Part shown: positions 54,917 through 64,000 of the stretch, piece by piece
Numbering within the stretch: the stretch's first letter is position 1
How the letters are laid out: every line of letters starts with the position of its first letter
Source of the DNA: Monocercomonoides exilis
Lineage: Eukaryota; Preaxostyla; Oxymonadida; Polymastigidae
Length of the DNA: 64,000 nucleotides
Direction of reading: 5' to 3'
NCBI GenBank assembly: GCA_001643675.2
Contig: LSRY02000033.1
Coordinates: 868,001 to 932,000, forward strand
Notes under the pieces: model-generated
Told to the model about the DNA's origin: nothing
The model's input: only the letters and a program-made list of their open reading frames with translations
Database searches by the model: none
Translations under genes and position numbers: made by a program

Positions 54917-57900
54917 TCATCTGACCATCCACACAGCATCAACTGTGCCTATGACGATGCACCCCCGCCTCCTCCTTTCTCTCTCATTCCTCTTCCTGAC
55001 CCTTTCCAGGCAACAGAATTCGACCTTCTTTGGGGACTGCCTGGCGAAAGCGAAGACATCGACATTTCTGTGCTGGAAGAATGGGCGCTGCTTGAAGGAG
55101 AGAAGCTGCAGAGAGAGAAAGAGAGGAAGAGAAGGAGAGAGGAAAGAGCTAAACAAGAGAAGGAGCAGCTGGATGGCTCTTCTTCTTCTTCTTCTTCTGC
55201 TTCTTCTGCTTCTGGTGACAGCAGCGGAGCTAATGAGGCGAATGGGATGGCACAAGGCTTGTTCGAAAACGAAGGTGGATTTGGGCTGTTTGAAGACACG
55301 CTTCCAGAGATAGTTCCATCGAACACAACAGAAAAGCATCCGAATGAGAGCGAAGACAAGACATCGAATGAAGACATTGGCCTTTTCTCAGAAGAAGCAG
55401 AGCAAATGAATCCTTCTTCTTCTTCCTCTTCCTCTTCAAAGGGAGTGGGTGCTTCTGGATTGGCTGCATCTGCTGTGACAGACACAGAGCCAGAGACAAA
55501 CACAGATGGAGCGACGGAACAGGAACAAGAGAAAGAGAAAGAGAAAAAGGAGTCAGATAAGAGCAATACACAGGAAATGTCACACGAATCAAAAAGAAAA
55601 CGAGAAAGAAGAGAGAAACGAGACAGAAAGAGACAACTTAAAATGTCTCGACTTGCTTCTTCTTCTTCTTCTTCTTCTTCTTCTTCTTCTCTTCCAACAG
55701 AACAATCAAAGACCCAAACAGACGCAGCATTTGCTGAGCTTTCGAGTGCTCCTTCGCCTCTTCCAGAGAATCTGTCAGATGAGCAGCCATTTGACGGAGA
55801 CGATGAACCAGATGGAGAAAGCAGGCTCAATGGAGCATCTTCTTCTTCCTCTGCCTCGAAGCATCGGCAGCAGCGCAGACAGAAGCTGACGAAGAAGCAG
55901 CGGAGAGACATGAAGATGAAGTCGTTGTTTAAGTTTATTAAGACGTCGGGTATTTGGAATGGAAATGGGGAAGAGAAGGAAGGGAAAGAGGGAGAGGGAG
56001 AAGGAGGAGAAGGAGGAGGAAATGAAGATGAGAGGAAAGAAGAGAAAGAATGGGGAAGGGAAGACGACGACGACAGCTTAACGGACGAGAGTGATGCAGA
56101 AGTTGATGGCGATGCAATTATTGAGACAATCGAAATGTTTGTGGAAGAAGAAGACGAAGAGGCAGAATTCGAAAGTATGCACAGAATCATTCACAAACAT
56201 CATCTTTTAACAAAATAAATATTTTTATTTTTTTCATTTTCTCTTTTTATGTTATTCTTTATTATGTCAATGTTATTACTCATTTATTTATTTATTTATT
56301 TATTTGTTTGTTTTTATCCTTTTTCAGTTCGTCTCTTCCCTCTTCGTGATGTGCTGATTGATCTGTTTATGACCCTCCTCAACCAGCCAATCATGCTTCT
56401 CGATGAAGAAACCCGTCTTTCTCTGACTCCTCTTCCGCCTTCCTCTCCACTCGACATCGAATCTTCTCTCTCTTCTTCCTCTGCCTCTTCTGCTGCTTCT
56501 GCTGCCTCTTCGTCCATCTCCTCCTCTCTCTCTTCTTCTCTCGTCAGAGCGTCCAACCCCTTTTTGTATGCGGAGCAGCGAAGAATGGACCAACAAGACG
56601 ATTTGCCTTCTTCTTCTTCTTCATTCTCATCATCATCATCATCCTCTTCCTCTTCCTCTTCTATTTCTTCTTCTTCTCAGCCCTTCTTCCCTGTTCCTCC
56701 TGCCTTCCATCGCCATTCCTCTCAGCTGCCTGTCTCTTTCCCTCTCTCTCCACTCGAATTCACCTCACACGGATTAGCTTTGCATGGCCTCTCCATCATC
56801 TTCTCTTGGATGACACCTCAACTCGGCGATTCTCCTTCTTTCGGAGCTTTTGCCTCTTCTTCTTCTTCTTCTCTTTCTTCGTCTGCTTCTCATATTTCTT
56901 GCCCCACTTCACCTTCTGCTGTTCAACCTTCTTTCACTTCGCCTTCTTTCTTTTCTCGTCCATCGGCCTCATCTCCTCACACATCTCCTTTCGTCTTTGA
57001 GCCTTCTCTTCATCGTTCTTCTTCTTCTTCCTCTTCCTCTTCTTCTTCCGTATTAACACCCACTTTATTGTCTGACCAGCATCTGTCTCCAACAACCCTT
57101 CGGCTCCTTCCCCCAATCCATCGCCCCATTTCTCCTCCACTCACCCCTCCTTCCTCTCTTCCCGCTGCCTCCTCTTCCTTCTCTTCTCCTTCTTCTCATC
57201 TCCAATCTTCCTTCTATCGCCCTTTCACTCGTTCCCGCTCTCCTCCTCCTGTCTCCCCTGGCCCAGCCACACCTCCTCTCTCTCCCTTCCTCTCTGCCTT
57301 CGATTCTTGTCTCTCTCCTTCTTCATTCTCCTTTGCACCAGACGCCCTTCCCTTTGGCGTGGGCATCCATCCTTCTTCTCTTCCGCCTTTCTTCTCGTCT
57401 TCTGAAGACAACCAGAACAATCTGCTGACAACTGACGTTGAGTCTCTTTTGCCTCTCGTGCTGGATCAGACAGACCTCGCCTTGTTCTTCCCGTCTCCTG
57501 TCTTGTCGCTCTTCTCTACACTCAACAACGACACGAGGAAAGAAATAGAGATGCTTGAGATGAAGGAGAAGGAAGAAATGGGCAAAGATGATGAGAAAGC
57601 AAAGGAAGGAGCAGAAAGCGATTTGACTGAAAAAATTGATAGTTCATCCATAGTTGTTTCAGACAATCAGAATAATGAAGCACTCACAAAGGCAGATGCA
57701 TCCACATCACAACGCATTTCTTCATCTGAACTTGACAAAGCCCAGCTGCAGCTGATGGAAGAATTTGGCATTGATGAAAGTGTGCTGAATTCAGTTCCTA
57801 TGAACTTCTCTCTTCCAACAGCGACTTTCTCACAAACTCTCATTTCTCCACACAACAAACAGTTCTCTTTCCTGTTTTTGACACGCAGCAAAGTGAAGTC

Positions 57901-60900
57901 TGTCTCCACTCAACTTCTGAGGCTGCGTGAAGTCTCAATGAATGTATCGATGTTCTCTCCATTGGCAGCCATCGCCCCCATCTCTCCGACAACCATGTCT
58001 CCTCAAACACGCTCACGGATGCTGTTCCCTCGCCCTCTTTCTCCTCCTCCTCCAACTATTTCATCAGCTTCTTCTTATTCATCATCATCATCATCTTCTT
58101 CTTCTTCTTCATCTTCGTTTTCATTGCCTTCTTCAAATTCTGCCTCATCTTTGTCTCCGCTGTGCTTACCAACAACACCTCCAATTACATCAACTTTACC
58201 TCCTCCATCCTCAATGTCACGCACATCTTCATTGACATCGTCTTCTTCCACACTCATCAACTCTGAGAATACAAACGATGCCTTCCAAATTGCACCTCCA
58301 TTCAACAGATCAACAAGCATAAACAGCGGAGTTGTTTCGCCTTCTGCTCTGTCAGCGTTTTCTTATTCTTCTGCTGAACGTCCATCAGCCGCTGGAATTA
58401 ACCATTCTACAAACATTTCTGGTTCGTCTTCTTCTTTTGCTATTGACAACAACAACAAGCTTGTTTCATCTGATGATTACTCAACACACGACGATGCACC
58501 ACATTCTCTTCAGCCAATTAAGCTTCCATCCGAAATGCGGTCACACGAAGGTAATGTCTTTTTGACTCTTCTTCGGCACATTTTCGAAGCGTCCTTGACA
58601 GATTCGTCGGATCTGCGGCGCAAACAGTGCTGGCTGTGTGTTTGTGAGTGTGCAGGGCTGATCAATGGCTTCTCGGGAGCAGATGCAAGAGAACAATCGC
58701 AGGCTGAGCTGAAGGAGAAGAGGGAGGAGTACGAAAGACGGAGATCGGGAAGGAAAGAGACAGAGCTGGAAAGCAGAAGCAAGAAGCAGAGAGAGGAAGA
58801 GAAGAGGAAGAAAGAAGGAGAAGAGGAATGGAAAGAAAGAACGGTATATTTTGAGGTGTATGATTTGTGCGAAGAGCTAAAGATAGTTGAAGGCTACCAA
58901 CAAGACGGTACACAACAGAATTTCGATGAAATCACATCGACATCAATTCCTTCAATTGGAAAGCTATCTCAAACGCCACGTGCAGATCAAGAATTCTCTT
59001 CACTCGATGCAGCAACAAAGAATCCGATGTATCACTTTTTGCGTGTTGTGTTCATTCCTTCGCTGTTTGGGCTGGTTGAAGCAATGACAGATGGCAACTT
59101 GTTGGATTGGAACACTTCTGAACGGAAAGAAAGAGGAATTGCAGCTCTTTTGAGAAGTGTCCTGTTCTGTGTGGAAGAGATAAGCGAAGAAGAGATCTGC
59201 AATTTGCTTGTTCTCAACAAAGAAGATGATTGCAATGAAAAACAAACAAGAATAAGACAAAAGTTTCCTCCGCCATTTGCTCTGCTTCCTCCAGCAGTCT
59301 TTTTGGAAAACATGTGCCTTCTCTGCTTTTGTCTTCCGTCGTTCTTTTCGCATTCCATTTTATTGCTTCTCATTCACACGTTGGCTTTTATATCACACAC
59401 ACAGATACTTCCATATTCCTCTCTGATAACCAGAGTTGCTTTGACAGATGCAATCACTACGCCTTTGCCAAAACTGAATATGAATGCCTTTCTGAATCAT
59501 TTGAACACATTTTCACTTCTTGTGCTGGAGAAAGAAAGCCGAATGGGACTTGATCTCAGAGCTAAAAGAAAAGCAATGAAGAAGCAAATGCAACAAAATA
59601 AGTCTGATAACAAAACTGATCCAGATTATGATGCCAGAGTTGAAGAGATTGAGTGGGCAATGACACACCCAACATGCTTTGAGGAGGAGAGCGATCTCAC
59701 TTTTGCATTCTTTGCATCAAGAGTTCTTTACCCGCACTTGCTTCAATCTGTTCTTCACTTATGCTTCACTTATCAAGCAAGCACTACCAATTCTCATGAG
59801 ACATCTGCTGCTAGTCAAATTCCTGTCTATCAATATCTGCCGAATGAGATTGTCGAAGCTATCTCCACATTTGCAACCATCTCTGGAAGTGTTCTGAGGA
59901 TGGAGCAAAAAACAGCTGATCCACTGCATTCAACGCCTGTGATATGCTTCATTCTACACATAATCAAATGGTGCTCACGCAACATGCAAACAGAGCAAGA
60001 CAAAGCAGAAGAGCCAGCTTTCAGCGATGTGAATGATTTGTGCTGTGCAATGGGAGACATGGTTGGCAAAGCAATCTTCAGATTTGCCCCAGGAGACGAT
60101 GTTTCTTCAACAGACGAACTCAGATTTGTCAGATGCTCTGCACTTTTGCTTCATCTTCTTAATGTTTGTCTTCCTCCGCTTTCGCTCCATAATTTGCTTG
60201 AGAAGGCACAAGACTCTGAAAACGACTATGTTCCGTATTTTGAATTGGAATTACTTCAAAAACGAGAAAAGGAGTGCGAGCCTTTCATGGCTGATGTCAC
60301 ACATTCCATCACGTTCCTTCTTTCTTCACTGAAAAACGCTTCACCAGAAAGAACAAGCAATTCAGCTTCAACCGACTCAGGCAGGATAAATACAATTCAA
60401 ATTAATGACTTGAATCTTTTGAATGAACTGACAACAAAAGTGATGAGCATATGGACGAAAAAGATTATCATGTTTTGTTCTCTTTGCGAGCATATCAGCA
60501 ACGGAGCTGAGTTCGCACAAATAATCAAACGATCCTTTGGCAGAGGAAAGCTGACTTGTGTGCTAACTTTCCCTGCAGAAGATTCCATCAGCAGTGTCAG
60601 CATTGTGGGCGAGTGGGACAATTGGAGCAGTAAGATTCCAATGGAACTTAATGCAACCAGGAATTTGTGGATGGCTGATTTGCTGGATGAGAAATTCAGT
60701 CTGTCAAATGCGCTGATTGAAGGGAAGAAATATCAGTTTAAGTTTGTGATCAACAAAAATGATTGGAGGGTGAACAATTCATATCAAATCGAAAAAGATG
60801 TGAACTGTAACACAAACAACACCAAAAAGATTGTATTTGATTTTGAGTCAATAAACGACACGGGGAAAACAAATGATTCACTTTTGTGGGAAGTGCTGAA

Positions 60901-63900
60901 TTCTCTCTTTGAGATGGCGCTGCCACTTCCAATAGACAGTACACTTTATGAAATCTTGCTTCCTTCTCAGCTTTCTTTCAAACATGCTGTGCCTTTCGAG
61001 GCATTTCTTGAGTCTGTTACACCATTTTCAGCAATTTCATCTGAAAATAAATCATTGCCCTTGCCTGAAAAACAACAAAAGGATAATAAATTAACAGAAT
61101 CTGATCAGTTTTCATTACACATCAATGAATTGTCATCTCGTCTCCATTCACTTGGCATTGTTCTTTCTTCGATTTCTTCAATGCGAAATATCGGCGATTT
61201 CTCATTTATCAGACTTTCGCATCTTATTGTTCTTCATGTGACATCTGCCATTCCACACTTGATCTGCAATTGCTTTAAGACACCGAATCATTACTCACAA
61301 GCATCACACAATTCATTTTCACCTTTCTCTTCTGAGGAAATGCATGGCGCTTTGTCTCGCTTCTTCCAACTCTTACTACCATCAGTGTCTTCTTTGCTTC
61401 AGAATACACTCGTTGGCACATTTGCTCCACGATGTGGACATCACAACACAAAAAGAAGTCCGCAATCCACTCCTAATTCATATGTTCAGTCCAAAGACAA
61501 AGTGACCCCAACACAAAAAGCGCAAACTCCTCCAACAACACCTCCACATGTTTATTCTCCCACCGCTACATCAACAGCAGCTCATTCGTTTTCTCCTTCG
61601 CTCATGTCATTTGGGTCGCTAACTCTGTCACCTTCTCCAACTCCACCGCATCCTTTCAGTTCATCTCCTTCACCAGCATTCACTCCAACTCCTGTTCCTA
61701 CGCCTTCTCCTTCTCCATTTGATATCCAAAACAGCTTTGACTCAGACGATCCTATCGAATCTGCAATGATGCTTTTCTTGTCAATTGTATCTCCTTTCCT
61801 AAGCGCATTGAATGAGCTCGTACCAAATAGAACAGCGATTCAGCAGGATTCACAGGCTTCGTTCACAACAAATGATGAGGCAGTTTCGTGGCTGATTGCT
61901 TTCATCTGGAAGATTCATGCACTGTTCACACACGCCATAGACACATTCCTTCTGACTGGAGAGTTCCGTCCATCTCCTCCAATCTCTCTTTCTCTTCCTG
62001 CTTCTCATTCGATCCATCCATTTTCAAACACTTTCGATTTTTGCTCTGCAACAGATTCTGCTAACTTTGCATTAAATTCGAATGGATCAAAAGGCATTTC
62101 ATCGCCAAGTGCTCCAGCTGAGCGCGGAATCATCCTTCCTCGAAAGCTACAAAGGCAGCAGGCACAGTCTAATGTGGTGCACAATTCTGGACTGCTTTCT
62201 TCTCTTCTAACTTTCAGAATGTATGCTGACAGGATTGAGTACATTCCGTCTGTTTCTCTATTTGCGGAGGAAGAGGAAGAGGAAGAGGAGGCGGAAGAAG
62301 AGGAACAAAATGAAGATCATAAGGCGCAGGAATGTAATGGAGGAGAATCTTCTCAAGAACAAAGCAATATCAGTCAACAAGGCGAGAGTGAAATCAACAA
62401 CAATTCATCTTCACATGCTCCGTCTTCAATAATTTCTGATTCAATGCCAATAAATCTGTTTTATCAACCTCCACCACCTTCATTAATGCAATCCAAATTT
62501 GTTCCACCAACATTTCCTCTTCATTGGCATTCATCTTATGAGACTGATATTGGCAAGCAGACACAATCTCGTCACACATCCTCCTTTATGACTGTTGCAT
62601 CATTGACTTCTCCAAGAGGCATCAATTCTTTGTCGAATGATTCTGCTCAGCGCTTTGCACAGAGCAGCAGCTTTATTCCACCAAAGAACATGAGATGCAT
62701 TGCGCTTCTTCCTCGGTTCATACTCGAAAATCTGTTTATCACAACTCTGAACATCCTCAAAGTTGCATTCAACGAAAAAGCAAATGCTGACGATACTTCT
62801 GTTGAGCAGTCAGCCTCTTCTTGTACTTCATCTGCTTCATCTTCCATTCATAACAACACTGCTTGTATCTCTTCGCACTCTTGCTCTATTTCTCAAGCAA
62901 CAAATTGCGATATGACTAATGCCAAGACTTTTTCACAGCATCTGCTAACCACTTCGAGCCCTCTTTTGCTTTGTCTTCTCAGCATCGTTTGCAGCGGAAC
63001 TCTCCCAACAGTTCTTTATGAACCAATTGCAGCACTTTTCCATGCAAAGATCATCAACCCTCGCAATCCATCGCTTGCGCTGCCTGAACATTACACAGAA
63101 AAAGGATGGAGTGGCTCTGCGTCAGACTCAAAAGGAAAGAACGATGCTTTCTCTTTGCTGGGTGGCACATCAGAAGTGGAATCCTCTCTTGCATTGGCAT
63201 CGTTGGCTCTGCTGCACTCTGGTTCCGAACGTCTGGCGCTTTTGAATGACGATGGAGACGAGATGAGAAATGAGGTGGCAGAAAGCGACGGTTCGAACAT
63301 TTCTGAAGAGACGGATGCACAAACAGTCGGAAGCATTCATTCAGCATCAGGTGAAAGTGAATATAGAGGATTTGTTGAATTGAATGACGAGTTTGGATTT
63401 GGAGAAGGAGAAGTTGTTGAGGAAAACGAAGGGTCTGATGATGAACTTGACGAAGAAGATGGACTTTTGAACTATTCATCTCTTTTAAGTGGGACAAAAA
63501 CAACAACATTTGAAAGTACCTCCAAGCTGAACGAAAAAGAAAGCGCCAAACAGAAAAAAGCAGTGTTATTAAGAATGATACCGTTGCTCAATGCAACAAC
63601 AACGAATTCTTATTCTTCATCAGTGCTTATCAATCAACAGCAGTCGTTTTCGCATCATCCATCCAATAGTTTCACAAATCAATCATCTTATCATCCATTT
63701 GCTTTTGTGATGTCATCGCAGTTTCATCCTCGCTTGGTGCGTGTTACAAGAATGGTTCCTTCGATTGCAATTGCGTTATCGCCATGTGGAGCAATTGCTG
63801 CAGCAGAAGGCGAATCAATTACAGGAATAATTGTATCTGTGATTGAAGGACTCATCCAAAGACATCACACACATTTACAAACTTGTTCTTTATTATTATT

Positions 63901-64000
63901 ATCATCTTCTTCTTCTTCATCTTCATCTTCATCTTCATCTTTGACAGAAGCATCAACCAACTTTGTTAGTTGTGTTTTAGAAGGACTGAGCTGTTTGTGC
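49978..64000 (+). CDS. MMS19: Giant MMS19-like protein with CBM48-like domain, runs off the window
   Basis: Exons 49978..50116, 50214..50528, 50607..56174 and 56328..>64000; phases close (donors GTTTGT, GTTACA, GTATGC), giving more than 4,560 residues against about 1,030 in human. MMS19 is the HEAT-repeat adaptor of the cytosolic Fe-S targeting complex. N-terminal signatures: CDVKSLPQSCRRPTYEIL (family VQSLPQ-DR-T-Y-IL), ITESLGTEKETKLMLSFIRIM (gEkDPRnLl-aFri), LLFDSLKPYFPIPQ (elFe---cYFPI), LAADLVLEKMTTCYTQVKRDCLLLL, LSALWAVMLRDIVQTLN. The rest is packed with Ser homopolymers, Lys/Glu coils and a His run (54886-54918). In the last exon, residues about 3,415-3,515 read like a CBM48 fold. The last exon has no stop before the edge. 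Its link to the first part rests on one splice join, so a separate gene beginning near 56,370 is possible. Confidence 0.75.
54213..54345 (+). repeat. TCA/TCT microsatellite coding for about 40 Ser
   Basis: A block of pure TCA triplets, then a block of TCT, then a 9-bp period (TCATCTTCT) repeated several times. This structure marks replication slippage inside the MMS19-like exon. Confidence 0.9.
60550..60850 (+). other. CBM48/AMPK-beta-like glycogen-binding domain in the MMS19-like frame
   Basis: Translated in the frame of the last exon: LTCVLTFPAEDSISSVSIVG, then EWDNWSSKIPMELN, LWMADLLDE, KYQFKFVINKNDWRVNNSYQI, and NCNTNNTKKIVF. The order V-I-G-W-NW, then K-Y-F-FVI--N-WR-N, then N-N is that of CBM48 in AMPK beta, isoamylases and laforin-like proteins. 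The Trp of DNW and the Trp of DWR would be the sugar-stacking residues. Confidence 0.6.

Noticed and set aside
54949-56190. 413-codon minus-strand Ser/Pro-rich frame opposite the MMS19-like gene
   Set aside because: Antisense shadow of Glu/Ser codon runs; the plus frame continues for 1,855 codons with family motifs at its start.

Overview
Eukaryotic protist DNA: AT-rich spacers, many short GT-AG introns (about 41 to 167 nt), and proteins swollen by Ser, Lys/Glu and Pro/Gln low-complexity tracts. TAA, TAG and TGA all end genes, so the nuclear code looks standard. The genes are typical of a flagellate (IFT52, DLEC1/CFAP81, a Dpy-30 protein). A degraded cell-surface gene at about 40.7-41.8 kb has a transmembrane and juxtamembrane module that I remember from oxymonad (Blattamonas-like) proteins. 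Best guess: a metamonad, probably an intron-rich oxymonad. The taxon is an inference that I could not test.

Left part (0-31.6 kb) is gene-dense. In order: PP2A scaffold subunit (- strand, cut by the window edge), a COMMD5-like protein, a Caf1/CNOT7 deadenylase with a long low-complexity tail, an unknown two-helix membrane protein (-), ribosomal protein eL19 with a Lys/Glu/Pro/Ala tail, a PDS5-type cohesin regulator of about 2,500 residues, GINS subunit SLD5 (-), N-myristoyltransferase with an internal low-complexity insert, a possible tiny gene, a Dpy-30 domain protein (-), DLEC1/CFAP81 (3,073 aa) and IFT52. I resolved exon joins by reading frame and conserved-family matches, so coordinates are given exon by exon.

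Middle part (31.6-44.4 kb) is gene-poor. It holds a - strand gene of about 31 tandem 30-residue ankyrin-like repeats (34.0-36.9 kb), with an internal segment duplicated almost perfectly at a 1,440-bp offset. It also holds a stacked mobile-element structure: a possible outer element with 17-bp terminal inverted repeats (37,487-43,697), an inner 3.4-kb element with inverted arms of about 333 bp (39,831-43,240) carrying the dead surface gene, and a 398-bp near-perfect palindrome (42,530-42,927) inserted cleanly inside the right arm of the inner element.

Right part (44.4-64 kb) holds an unknown 886-residue coiled-coil protein (-), a ZNF706-like small zinc-finger protein (-), a METTL21-type methyltransferase and an enormous MMS19-like gene that runs off the window. 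Its last exon is open for 7.7 kb to the edge and contains what looks like a CBM48/AMPK-beta-type glycogen-binding domain.

The genes are housekeeping and ciliary, unrelated by pathway except for DLEC1 and IFT52, which sit 110 bp apart. No rRNA, tRNA or CRISPR was recognised.
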